This document shows positions 21,517-38,138 of a DNA stretch of 64,000 nucleotides, one piece after another. The first letter of the stretch is position 1. Each line of letters opens with the position of its first letter. The stretch lies in NCBI GenBank assembly GCA_963693365.1, contig CAVNZM010000016.1:1302001-1366000 (forward strand). Direction: 5' to 3'. Under the pieces are notes generated by a model, which was not told the origin of the DNA, made no database searches, and saw nothing but the letters and a program-made list of their open reading frames with translations. The translations under genes and the position numbers were made by a program. Source of the stretch: Amoebidium appalachense (Eukaryota > Ichthyosporea).

Positions 21517-21521
21517 GAAGT
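21517..21521. repeat. Left target-site duplication of Copia-1 (GAAGT)
   Basis: GAAGT at 21517-21521 and again at 27408-27412, directly outside the TG...CA ends. 5 bp is typical for Copia integrase. Confidence 0.8.
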
Positions 21522-22293
21522 TGTTGGACATCATGATTGTGTTCATAGAAGCTAGTTCTAGTGCACGTTGTTCCTTCTGTAAGTCAGAAATGATTGCATC
21601 TTGTGAGGCCAACCTCTGCTCCAGTAGTTGGACTAGTTGCTGCAACTGTAAGTTGTCAGACATAGTGTCGTGTATGATGGGTAACTAGTCTATGTGTTTT
21701 GTGCACTGGAAACGACAGTAGAAAAGTGTAAATCAAACGTTCTGCTTCCCATGTTTGTGACATGGGAGGCACTGCTTTATATAGTCGTTGGCCACCTCAT
21801 GGTGGCCTCGTGTGCATCCTGGTGGTGGGCCATGTACAGCATGGCCGAAAAGAGAGCACAATGAAAACAAGTCGTTAAAGATATAAAAGTTAACTGTGCA
21901 CGTTGAGTGGCTAGTTAACTTGCACTAAAGCACACAAATAAACGTGTTTAACACACCAATTGCAGTTAAACGTAAATCTTGCTTCACACAACTAAAAATA
22001 TTCTGAGAATATCCGGGAATAAAGCACACTACCACTCTAAGAATAGAATCCTGTGGCAAATATAGACATGACATCATCTGAACCGGGAATAGCCGAAAAG
22101 AGAGCACAATTAGCACGTTGCTAGTGAAGCTCGTCATTGGTACAGTTTTGGCTCAAACATATAACTACCATATATGAATATGACCGTAAACAAAAGCTCT
22201 ATGCACTCGAGTGAGTGTTGAAACAGTTATTCAATTGCTCAGAAACTTTCTCTAACAGACATTGCTAGCCGGGAGTACCAGTGTACTCCAACA
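21522..22293 (-). repeat. Copia-1 3' LTR
   Basis: 772 bp. Includes, on the minus strand, a TATATAAAG box (21775-21783) and a duplicate of the first roughly 42 gag codons (start codon near 21663). Confidence 0.88.
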
Positions 22294-22479
22294 CCCCTAC
22301 TCAATTGGATAATTGTGGTATGAATTAATGCAACTGAGCTCGAGTGCTTCAGGTGCACAAAATACAGACAATAAAGATTCCCCTACTCAATTTTAGTATG
22401 GTACACGTAGTTGCACAGTCGGATGCAACTCTCTCCCCCCCCCTGAAGTATGAGGGCGCAGTTGGTTGATGACGGGTGC
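22294..22479 (-). other. Copia-1 3' untranslated region with polypurine tracts
   Basis: Two copies of AATTGAGTAGGGG (minus strand) occur, one abutting the 3' LTR (plus-strand primer site). A further G-run with GAGAG lies near 22432-22443. Confidence 0.6.
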
Positions 22480-25400
22480 TCAGCACATGTTGAGCATCCC
22501 CACGGCCTTGGTGAAGAAAGAGGCAGACAGGGCCTTGGTGAACATGTCGGCCTTGTTGTCAGCAGAAGCCACCGGGACCACAGTGATGTTGCCCAGCAGG
22601 TGATGTTCCTTGACGGAGCAGTAGCGGACGTCGATGTGCTTGGTCTTGGGCTTAACCCCCAGGGTGTCCAGCAGGGCCCGGGCAGACTCATTGTCCCCAT
22701 GGATGGGCACCGGGGTGGGCTCATTGATAGGATTAAGGCCCAGGTCGTCCATCACATAGTTGAGCCATAGGGCCTCGTTCGTAGCAGCAGACATGGCCAC
22801 AAATTCAGCCTCAGTGGAGCTGTGGGTGGTGATGGACTGGAGCCGAGACACCCAGGACACAGGGGAGGAGTTGATGAAGAAGACATGGCCCGTGGTGGAG
22901 CGCCGGGTGTCGCGGTCCTCGGCGTAGTCGGAGTCGGAGTAGCCAACAAGGTTGGGGGGGCCGGGACGGTAGACAATACCCAGGTCGATGGTGGCCAGCA
23001 GGTAGCTTACAACTCTGGTAGCCATAGTCCAGTGGGTGACGGTGGGCGCATGAATGTGTCGAGTAAGGACTCCCAGAGCCTGGGAAATGTCGGGGCGGGT
23101 GGTACGCGCAATCCACAGCAGGGCACCGACCAGGCTGGCATAGTCCTCCTTCTTGCTGTAGGCTGGGGTCTTGTTGCTTTCACTGGCCTGGCCCGGGACG
23201 ATGGGGGTCTTGGTGCCGGACATGTGGGTGAGACGAAAACGGGCAGCCAAGTCGATGATGTGTTGACGATGGCCCAGACGCAGAGACCCGTCCTCCAGCC
23301 AGGTAAGAGTGTGCCCGATGAGCAGGGTAGGACGACCCAGGTCCTTGGCAGAGAAACGAGCATCCAGCTTGGTGAAAAAATCGTCGATGAGCGCATCAGT
23401 GGCGGCCGTCACGGTGAAGTCATCCACGTAGGCAGCAAGGGCAATAAACGTTGGGGTCCCGGCATTCTTGATGAACAGGCACGGGTCAGCAGCACTCACA
23501 ATGAAGCCTTGGTCGAGGAGATGGTCACGGAGGGCCTCATACCACTGGCGCGGTGCCTGTTTTAGGCCGTAGAGCGCCTTGTGGAGCAAGCCGACAGCAT
23601 GGGGGGCCGAGGGGTTGACGAAGCCAGGGGGCTGCTCAATGTAGATGGTCTCGTTGACGGTGCCGTTGAGGAATGCTGTGTTGACGTCGATGTGGCGCAG
23701 AGGCAGACCTTGGGCCACGGAGGTAGCCAAAACCAGCCGGATGGTAGCCAGCGCAGCCACAGGTGACTCGGTGACGAAATAGTCCTGGCCAGGCTGCTGG
23801 TAGTTGCCCCGGGCCACAAGCCGGGCCTTGAAAGCAGTGACGTTGCCGACGTTGTCCTGCTTGACCGTAAAGACCCAGCCGACCGGAATGACAGTGGAGC
23901 CATCCTCTGGACGGGGCACAAGGGTGAAGGTGCCGTTGTCTTCCAGGGCCTTGAGCTCACGGTGTGCAGCCTCCTCCCATTTCAGACGCTGGGGACTCTT
24001 GAGTGCAGCCCGGACAGTCTTGGGGACAACAATGGTGGAAGCCTTGATGGGTGTTGATGCAGGAGCCGTAGCCTGGGGGGCAAGGGGGGCCGTAGCAGCA
24101 GCCACGTTGGCAGTCGGGCCTCGACGTTGGTCGTTGTACACAGCGCCACTACGGGTCGTCCGGGGGAGCCGATGTGCAGGCTCGGGCAGGATCGGAATGT
24201 CCAATTGATCACTCGGCGCTGTCCCATTGGCTGACAGACGAGACGAATCAGATTGCTGATCATTCCGGACGATGTGATCGGCTGGCTGATTTGACGAATC
24301 AGATGACTCCAAAAAATGATGAATTGCCGGTGCGGTCGACCAATCAGATGGGACATCACGGAGAGGGTGCAGAATAGCAGCCTCGTCGAACTGCACGTCA
24401 CGGCTGACGGTCATCTTGTGTGCTGCTGGAATCCAGACCTTGTAGCCCTTGATGTTAGGAGGGTAGCCCACGAAGATGCCCTTGACGGCACGAGGCGCCA
24501 GTTTCGGTGTATCCTGTTGATGGACGTAGCAGGGAGAGCCCCAGACACGGAGCCGGCTGTAGTCGGGAGGAATGCCGGTCCACAGCAGGGCGGGAGACGA
24601 TTGGCTGCCGGTGGCTCGCGACGGGAGCATGTTGCGTATAAAAGCCGCGGTCACAGCTGCCTCGGCCCAGAATCCCACCGGAAGGCCGGACTGCTGCAGG
24701 AGTGCCCGAACCATGTCGAGGAGGGTCCGGTTCAGTCGTTCGGCAGTCCCATTCTGTTGAGGAGAGCCGGTGGTAGTGATCTGATGGCGAATGCCATGCT
24801 CACGGTTGTAGTCCCCGAAGGCCGTGCCCATGTACTCGCCCCCCCGTCGGACTGAAACACCTGCATGGGAACACCGTGTTGGGTAACCGCCGCCTTGTGG
24901 TACGTCACATATGCAGCCAGTGTGTCCGACTTCTTGACGAGGGGCACGGCCGTGGTGTGGCCGGTGAATTCGTCGTGGAACGTCGCCAAGTACTGAGCAC
25001 CACCGATCGCGGGAGGGAAGGGGCCGCTGATGTCGCTGTGAACCTTGGCTAGGACCCGGGGAGCTTGGCTAGTTGATTCGGAGAAGGCAACACGGTGGGC
25101 TTTGCCGAGGGCACAGGGCTCACACACACCCGGAGACTTGGCACCGCCACCCACCAACAGGCCTGCAGACTTGATGACCGAGCGTACAGCGTCAATGCCA
25201 GCATGGCCCAGACGGTAGTGCCACGTGTTGAGGTCGGCAGTAACCTTGAGGATACGCGGAGCAGTGGTGGTTTGGGCGTCCGGGGTTGTGTCCGCGCGCA
25301 GAAGAGACACCGCCATGTGGTACAGCTTGGTGCCGACAGCCGAGCCGGTGGCCAGAATTTGATCGCCGTAGCACAACTTAACGCCGCCGCGGGTGTCAAA

Positions 25401-26777
25401 GCGGGGTAAAACACCGTTGGTAGTTGCCGTGAACACACTGATGAGAGTGTCGGGGATGGAGGGCACGTAGAGTACATCCGTCAGCTGATGCACCGCAGTA
25501 ACGCCGTCGATGGTGCTGGAAAAGAACACGTCGCCCACCCCAAGCACTGCACATGCACCCTTGTCGGCTACTTGGACCGTGGAGTAAGGCGCCGCACGCA
25601 TGTTGATGAACACATCGGGCCGGGGGCACACATGGTCAGTGGCTCCAGAGTCGAGGAGCACCTTGTTGGTGCCACAGTCATTGCTAGACATGAGGAAAGC
25701 CCGGGGAGCGGCAGCCCCCCCCTTGCACTGTGCCGTAGTGTGGGTAGTAGAGGCAGGGTGGTTGATGCAGGACCCAGGCGGGAGGGGACCACCCTTAGGT
25801 TTGCGGCCGTTGGCACGGTTGCCCCCCTTGCACATGGCGGTAGTGTGACTGGTAGACAGTGGGTGGTTGACGCAGGAACCCTTGGGGTAGGTGCTGGCAC
25901 GGTTGTTGCCAGAGTTGCTGTGTTGGCCGTTGCCGTTGGGGCACTGAGACTTGATGTGGCCTGGTTTGCCGCAGCCGTGGCAGATGACAGGTTGAGGAGC
26001 CCGTGTGGTGAAGGCGGCCGGCCCGGAGCTGGTAGTCACACGTGCACGTGGGTGGCTGGTCTCATATGCCCGTAGCTGTTGGAGGAGGCCCATCACGGTA
26101 GGCTTGGGTGTCATCTTGTAGGCAATTACAGGCATTTCGTAGTAAGGCACCTTGCCGAGGTCGTTGGTGAGCTTGGTCAGCACTTGAGCATCACCAATTT
26201 GTGTGCCGTAATCGGCCAGGCGCCGCACGTAGCCGCGGAGTTTCATGGCGTATTTCGTCGCGGTGTCCGTAGGTTCAGGCGTAGAATTCATGTACAGCCC
26301 GATAAGGTCGTACTGATTGGCCTCAGATTGCTCCAGGTAGTGGGCAGATAGGGCCGACCATATCTCCGCAGGTGTGGTGGTGCGTGTTAACCCTAGGATA
26401 CAACGCACGTCAACCGAGAGTGCTTGCCACAGGTAGGAACGGGCAGTGTCGACCTGTTCACGGGTAGCCGGGTGCTCCGTACTGGGCGCGATGGTGTGGA
26501 GAAGACCAGCACCAGAAAGCTGGACATACATGGTTTCGGCCCATGTGTGGTAGTCCGTGCCTGAATCATTATCAATGCCAGTGAAGAGAGGGATGTCGAC
26601 CTTGAACTTGATGGAATCATTACGTGAGGGGCCCATAACCCTGTTGGACATTGTGTTCATAGAAGCTAGTTCTAGTGCACGTTGTTCCTTCTGTAAGTCA
26701 GAAATGATTGCATCTTGTGAGGCCAACCTCTGCTCCAGTAGTTGGACTAGTTGCTGCAACTGTAAGTTGTCAGACAT
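22480..26777 (-). CDS. gag-pol: Copia-1 Gag-Pol polyprotein (one homopolymer frameshift)
   Basis: Frame 1 (26777-24732): Gag with an N-terminal coiled-coil-like Leu/Gln segment, CCHC knuckle CHGCGKPGHIKSQC, then two CX2HX5HX4C modules (GSCVNHPLSTSHTTAMC, GSCINHPASTTHTTAQC). Protease LLDSGATDHVC, integrase zinc region WHYRLGHAG...CEPCALGKAH and first catalytic Asp HSDISGPF follow. After QVFQSDGG the frame shifts at a 7-base G/C run (24839-24845). Frame 2 (24831-22480) continues GEYMGTAFGDYN, the integrase Glu context QQNGTAERLN, RT (HIDVNTAFLNG, ALYGLKQAPRQW, AYVDDFTV) and RNase H (YSDSDYAEDRDTRRSTTGH, STEAEFVAMS, HGDNESARALL). Removing one base restores a single polyprotein, as expected for Copia. 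The start codon lies inside the 5' LTR. Confidence 0.9.
26629..26641 (-). promoter_or_regulatory. Copia-1 primer-binding site for a half initiator tRNA-Met
   Basis: Immediately inside the 5' LTR the minus strand reads GGGTTATGGGCCC, the exact complement of GGGCCCAUAACCC, the anticodon stem-loop of plant-type initiator tRNA-Met. Priming from a cleaved initiator tRNA is known for Drosophila copia. Here the site also encodes Gag residues (RVMGP). Confidence 0.75.
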
Positions 26778-27407
26778 AGTGTCGTGTATGATGGGTAACT
26801 AGTCTATGTGTTTTGTGCACTGGAAACGACAGTAGAAAAGTGTAAATCAAACGTTCTGCTTCCCATGTTTGTGACATGGGAGGCACTGCTTTATATAGTC
26901 GTTGGCCACCTCATGGTGGCCTCGTGTGCACCCTGGTGGTGGGCCATGTACAGCATGGCCGAAAAGAGAGCACAATGAAAACAAGTCGTTAAAGATATAA
27001 AAGTTAACTGTGCACGTTGAGTGGCTAGTTAACTTGCACTAAAGCACACAAATAAACGTGTTTAACACACCAATTGCAGTTAAACGTAAATCTTGCTTCA
27101 CACAACTAAAAATATTCTGAGAATATCCGGGAATAAAGCACACTACCACTCTAAGAATAGAATCCTGTGGCAAATATAGACATGACATCATCTGAACCGG
27201 GAATAGCCGAAAAGAGAGCACAATTAGCACGTTGCTAGTGAAGCTCGTCATTGGTACAGTTTTGGCTCAAACATATAACTACCATATATGAATATGACCG
27301 TAAACAAAAGCTCTATGCACTCGAGTGAGTGTTGAAACAGTTATTCAATTGCTCAGAAACTTTCTCTAACAGACATTGCTAGCCGGGAGTACCAGTGTAC
27401 TCCAACA
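26642..27407 (-). repeat. Copia-1 5' LTR
   Basis: 766 bp, TG...CA. TATATAAAG lies at 26889-26897 (minus strand), about 110 bp upstream of the gag ATG at 26777, which is itself within the LTR. Confidence 0.88.
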
Positions 27408-27412
27408 GAAGT

Positions 27413-27660
27413 ACCGTTCATCCTAGCTAGTATTTTTTAGTTCGTGTCCGCCTGCAACGGTACGTGATGAATAATTTAAGCCTTGGTTATTTTTTTTGAC
27501 GGCCAAGTATCTTCAAGCTCGTTAAAACACATGTGTGTTGGCGCGTGGCTGTCAGTGCCTGGCTAGTTGTATTAATCCCAGTAATAAATGACATCAGTAC
27601 TGTGAGGGGTGGTGTTTTGACGACGACTGCGGCGCGAAGTGGTGCAGCGGCGTTGGCGTT
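27413..27660 (+). other. 3' flank of AP2 copy 2 (displaced by Copia-1)
   Basis: Continues the homology to 13596-13748 (TACCGTTCATCCTAG, TGTGTGTTGGCG-CTGTCAGTGCCTGG). Confidence 0.6.
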
Positions 27661-27679
27661 GGTGGCAATGGTGGTGGTG

Positions 27680-27713
<34 letters not shown>

Positions 27714-28407
27714 GCCTCCGAGGCTGTACATGTGCCAGGTTTTGCTTGGGCCCTTTTCCAAGGCTCTGCTGTTGGTTCTCTACGGCTGACCATTCTCACT
27801 CTCACTCTCTCTCCCCCCATCTCGAGATCTAGTCTTTAGAGGCTCCATCCTTCTCAGTCTCTCCCTGGCCACCCCCACACACACACACGCACGCACGCAC
27901 ACACTCGCTCTCTAGATCTCTCTCACGTGCACACATTGATTTACATACTGACACTGTACATGTGACCGGCACGCACACGCACACACACACACACAGACAC
28001 ACACACACACACACACAGTGACATACACACACACACCGTAACAAACACACTTAGACACCGGCACACCCCGTTTCACACACACTCTCTCTGTCTCTCTTTC
28101 TCTCTCTCTCTCTCTCCCCCCCTTCCCTCCCCCCCCGAGCTCGTCTCTCTTTCATCTCTCTCTCACACAGAAGCACAGAGGCCCTCTCTCCCTCTCTCGC
28201 TCTCTCGCTCTCTCTCTCTGTCTGTCTGTCTGATCTTTCTCTCTCTCTCTTTCTCTCTCTCTGATCTCTCCCTCTCTCTCTTTCATCTCTCTCCCTCTCT
28301 CCCTCCCTCCCTCTCTCTCTCTTTGTATCTCTAATCTCTCTCTCTCTCTCTCTCTCCACCCTCTCTCTCTTTCTCTCTCTCGCTCTCTCTTTCTTTACAG
28401 AGAGGCC

Positions 28408-28463
<56 letters not shown>

Positions 28464-28619
28464 CCTCCCCCCCTCCTCCCCCCCTGCCCCCCTCCCCGCT
28501 CTTCCTCTCCCCGCCTCCTCCCCCGTGCACCCCTCCTTTTGAATTCCCTCCCTCTCTCTATATATCTCTCTAAATCTATCTTTCTCCTTCACGCTCTCTT
28601 TTTTAATAAGAAGGACAAG

Positions 28620-28620
<1 letters not shown>
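27660..28620. repeat. Simple-sequence block: poly-G, (CA)n, (CT)n, poly-C
   Basis: Poly-G at 27680-27712, CA-rich 27870-28080, CT-rich 28080-28440, poly-C 28434-28462. No gene seen; ORFs here are translations of repeats. Confidence 0.9.
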
Positions 28621-30100
<1,480 letters not shown>

Positions 30101-30340
30101 TCGTTTGTGACAGAAAAAAAAGAACAGAGAATTCGAAAAGACTTTGAAGGTAGAGATATAAAGTAGACATGTCGACTATAGCACGATGCTGCGTGCACGG
30201 AGCACGAAACAAGCTGTCGGATCGAAACTTCGGACCAATTTAAATTTCATGCCGCACGTGAATCAGTTGCACAACTTGGATGCATATGCGTATTCTGTAC
30301 GTTTGTTTTGTAATCCTGTAGTATTGTTGCATGTTTCTTA

Positions 30341-30775
30341 TCATTGCTGCCTTCCAGAAACGTTCAAGTTTTCGTTGTAGCTGACCGGCACAAACCACTT
30401 CGGGTGTGTAAACACTAGTGGTTCGTCATTATAATGAGTCTGTTCCCATCCTCCGACCCCGGGGCCCCCAGACCCGGGGACCAAAGGAACGGAATTTCTC
30501 CTTTGCACCCCGTAGAGATTATTTGCGTAAGTAAGAGCTGCCATGACGTCTTTTCTGCACACGTTTAAATCTTCTGGGTCTGCGTATTCACGGCTAAACG
30601 GTGGGTATTTTCCCTCAGACGAATGGATTTCCTTCCAAAACCTGGGCGCTTCGAATGCACGCAGGTGTGACTTTTCGCGGTATTCGCACCATGTCCTATC
30701 TATACTGTGCCTGCGCTTTTCCACGCGGATGACTGTGGGTGTGTTGTCTTTCTTTCCCTTGTCGGTTGAGGCCAT
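30341..30775 (-). CDS. Unassigned 144-aa ORF
   Basis: ATG at 30775 in an A-rich context (AAAAAAAATGG), TGA at 30341-30343. Composition is that of an ordinary soluble, rather basic protein: KRRHSIDRTWCEYREKSH, PRFWKEIHSSEGKYPPFSRE, DPEDLNVCRKDVMAALTYA, a Gly/Pro linker (GSGGPGVGGWEQ), then PLVFTHPKWFVPVSYN. No low-complexity codons, no signal peptide or membrane segment, no domain I recognise. It lies on the same strand as the GT47 gene 2.8 kb away with repeats between. It could be a single-exon gene, one exon of a spliced gene, or a transposon ORF. Confidence 0.4.
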   Translation of the reverse strand: MASTDKGKKDNTPTVIRVEKRRHSIDRTWCEYREKSHLRAFEAPRFWKEIHSSEGKYPPFSREYADPEDLNVCRKDVMAALTYANNLYGVQRRNSVPLVPGSGGPGVGGWEQTHYNDEPLVFTHPKWFVPVSYNENLNVSGRQQ

Positions 30776-30899
30776 TTTTTTTCTCTTTCTTCCTTTTCTT
30801 TTCTTACGCTGTGTGCCTGATTTGATCGTATCTGTTTTCGGTTGAAAGGCAGCAGTACGTTCTCTCTCCTGTCGGCGGAGAATTCTGTCATGCTGAGAG

Positions 30900-31690
30900 A
30901 CTCTATCTTATCCCTACTAGTTTTGAACTAGTTTTTTGCGGGCTTACATCAAAGTATGTGTCACCATATACACATAAGCAGGAAAACGAGGGTAAAAAGA
31001 CAGCATACGGCTTTGTACGTGTGGACAGAAAAAAAGAACTGCATGTGGGTCTAAAGCAGCATGTAGATTGCCGGGCATACGCTTTTCCGTTCGACGTAAA
31101 CGCCCAAATGATTGGGAGATTATGGGATGACTTTCGATCAGCTCTGATTGGTGTAGTTTTTGATTCTCCAATCAATTGTCTAGAATGCAGGCGCACCGAT
31201 CTGGCTACTCGTTCCTACAGTAACATTTATTACAATGAATTTCAGCATAAAGAATATCAAGCCACAATGATAATGCAATATTGATCATTAGTAAAGGCAT
31301 TAACCTATGCGAACAAGCCGACCGAGATAACTGTACGACCCGGCACGTTCAGTGCACACGGAGGTCTAACAGGGTATAGGGGGAACGTACGGTTTATATC
31401 AGGGGTTGCCGGGGTTTGGCGCTCTCGATCGTATTTAGGCAAATTCCAAGCATTTTGACACCCTTCAGGGTCGTATTGACTAATTAGATGCCCTCTTTTA
31501 ATCGTATTTCAGGGTTTTCTAAATCGTATTTTGGGGCAATACGATTTGAAACGCAAACCCTGAGAAATGATTAGCACAATCAAATCTTTGATTGGTCGGT
31601 CAACACACACACGCACACGCGGACATACCAGTCACATACACGCCTTTTTGATTCTCTCTACGCACTCACACCACCATCACAACGCGTACA
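30900..31690. other. No supported gene
   Basis: A plus-strand frame at 30958-31284 (MSPYTHKQENEGKKTAYGF...) is open for 108 codons, but I recognise nothing in it. 31300-31690 shows only short CGTATTT-type echoes. Confidence 0.4.
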
Positions 31691-32425
31691 CGAATTAGCC
31701 CTTAAATTTCACGAGCACATCACCCGCCTGTCCGCTTGTGCCCCGGACCACCCGCTCTTCCGGCTACACGCATCCCCGCCGGACTCGCCCCTCTACCTCT
31801 TCCCTTCCCCATCGTCTCTGCCCATTGCCGAGCAATATGTGGAATGGCAGGCGACCCCACCGGAGGTACGGCTAGATCATAGTGTGAATATGAATAGTTT
31901 TAAGTCTATGGCTGATAGATATCTTTTTACTCTACGTGTTGAGTCCCTTCCGGTGTTAGGACCGCAAAAACACCAACTACTAGTAGCCTATACGGCGGAT
32001 ACGGTTAGAGAGTCTCGTTCATACATAGATTCGTTTATTCGTAATGTGGTGTGGTGTAAAAACGCAAAGATGATTATGGCTTGGCGGTGTAATCGGTTTC
32101 TGGTGTCTCCTGCTCGTATGTGTAATATGTGTAGGGGCGGTTTACTCGCGGCTGCATATCTATCAATAAGTGCAACCTGTTAGCTAACATATTAGAACCG
32201 GAGGTTATTGGTGGTTTTATTCTCTTTTCTTCCTCTCTTCCTCAATATATCCGTTTTAAGATGACTATCCTAGATCACCTTATTAATGCTGCACCGTTAT
32301 GATATTGTGATCCGGTGCCTTAACTTTCTTTCGGAGCTACCGATGCTAGCCTCTGCTTACCCATAATATGTAATATAGGGGTGTCATATACTACGATGGC
32401 GCTCATTGTTGCCTAGCATGTACGT
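31690..32425 (+). mobile_element. LINE 3'-end fragment with coding tail
   Basis: One frame ending at 32183 reads LALKFHEHITRLSACAPDHP, then SFIRNVVWCKNAKMIMAWRC and CNMCRGG, the same C-terminal region as the LINE at 6579-7640. A 3' UTR to the CCTAGCATGTA end follows. 5'-truncated. Confidence 0.65.
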
Positions 32426-32426
32426 A

Positions 32427-32531
32427 TGTCACTGGCTGCATTTGATTGGCTGCGCTGGAAAACGCAGTAGGCCGTCGAATGTGGCTGGGCCTCCGGCAGT
32501 GTCCACGCAATAAAAAGTGTGTAAACTCCAC
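32427..32531 (+). repeat. Short dispersed repeat R3, copy 2
   Basis: Starts TGTCACTGGCTGCATTTG and ends GCAATAAAAAGTGTGTAAAC; directly follows the LINE end. Confidence 0.65.
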
Positions 32532-32728
32532 ACATACACACACGCACAGAGGGAGTAAGGGAGGGAGACGGAGGGAGGACTCGGGGAGGGAGAGAGAGAC
32601 GGGGGGAGAGAGAACGAGTGGGGGGGGTTTGAATGCGGAACACGAAGTACGAATACACGAAGTACACATGCAAAGGCAAATATTCAAGTATGCAAAGAAA
32701 GAGTGGGGGGGGGGGGGGGGGGGGGGGG

Positions 32729-32806
<78 letters not shown>

Positions 32807-32940
32807 GAGAGAAAGAAAGAGGGGGGGGGGGGGGGGGAAGAGAGAGGGAGAGAGAGAGAGAGAGGAAGGGGCAGAGAGAGAGTGTTTGTGTGTGTCTGTG
32901 TGTGCTGACAACCAAAAATCTGCGGCCCTCAAATATATAG
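32532..32940. repeat. GA-rich microsatellite with poly-G and a copied AP2-unit snippet
   Basis: Poly-G 32705-32729 and (GA)n 32735-32870. 32627-32700 on the minus strand matches 9712-9795 of AP2 unit copy 1 (TTTGCATACTTGAAT, GCCTTTGCATGTG, TTCCGCATTCAAACCCCC). Confidence 0.7.
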
Positions 32941-33543
32941 ACGAATACATATCGAGGATGCCATTCCTAAACGTAAAAGAAAGCCAAGGTATGTACAGGA
33001 CGTAAGGAGAGGTAGAGGACTTGAATCAGAATATATGATCGATCCACGTTTTGAATTTGTATGTATGTACCACATCGCATCAAAAATTTAGAGGTTTTTT
33101 TTAGAGAATGGCCGGCTGGCCGGCAAGTCATACACATTAGATAGACACCTCAGACATAATATTTGGACAGTTTTTTGATTATTCATAAAGTTCTTACATA
33201 CATTCAAATGGCTACATCATAATTATGGTGTCGGATCCATACGTTTGCTAAACATTCAAAGATCGATAGTACATTAAATTCAATATCAGATTTGATACAC
33301 GGGTGAAACCTTCAACCTTACCATGAGCTGGGATTATCGGGAAAAACTCTTGTGTCCGATAGCACTACCCAAAATTTCCAGCCAAAAAGAACGAGGGGGG
33401 AGGAGGGGAAAGGGGGGGGGGGGGGGGGGGGGGGGGGGAGGAGGGGGGGGGGGGGGGGGAGGGGGGATCCCTACGTGCATTGGAATATCTATCTAAATAT
33501 ATAAAAATGTCTGCCACAGTATATTCCGCAACCATCTCATAAT
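32940..33543. other. Downstream of the GT47 gene; no gene seen
   Basis: AT-rich unique sequence with a G-run block at 33410-33462. Confidence 0.5.

Positions 33544-38138
<4,595 letters not shown>

Larger units (their letters stand above)
16430..21521 (+). repeat. Duplicated AP2 unit, copy 2 (interrupted by Copia-1 at 21522)
   Basis: Same order of conserved blocks as copy 1. Copy 2's downstream flank resumes at 27413 after the Copia element. Poly-C, (CA)n and poly-G lengths differ between copies. Confidence 0.75.
21522..27407 (-). mobile_element. Ty1/Copia retrotransposon Copia-1, near-intact
   Basis: LTRs at 21522-22293 and 26642-27407, TG...CA ends (TGTTGG...CCAACA), 5-bp TSD, PBS at 26629-26641, polypurine stretch GAGTAGGGG just before the 3' LTR, and a gag-pol frame with all domains in Copia order (PR-INT-RT-RH). 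By eye the LTRs differ only by a 6-bp insertion (CATGAT) and a few substitutions (for example C/T near 21818/26932), so insertion is recent. It sits in the 3' flank of AP2 copy 2; copy 1 shows the empty site. Confidence 0.92.

Noticed and set aside
22822-23565. Gly-rich plus-strand ORF of 247 codons
   Set aside because: Antisense shadow of Copia-1 RT/RNase H, which has all catalytic motifs on the minus strand. The same holds for 45422-46309 over Copia-2.
28051-28530. Arg/Glu-rich minus-strand ORF
   Set aside because: Reverse translation of a (CT)n microsatellite.
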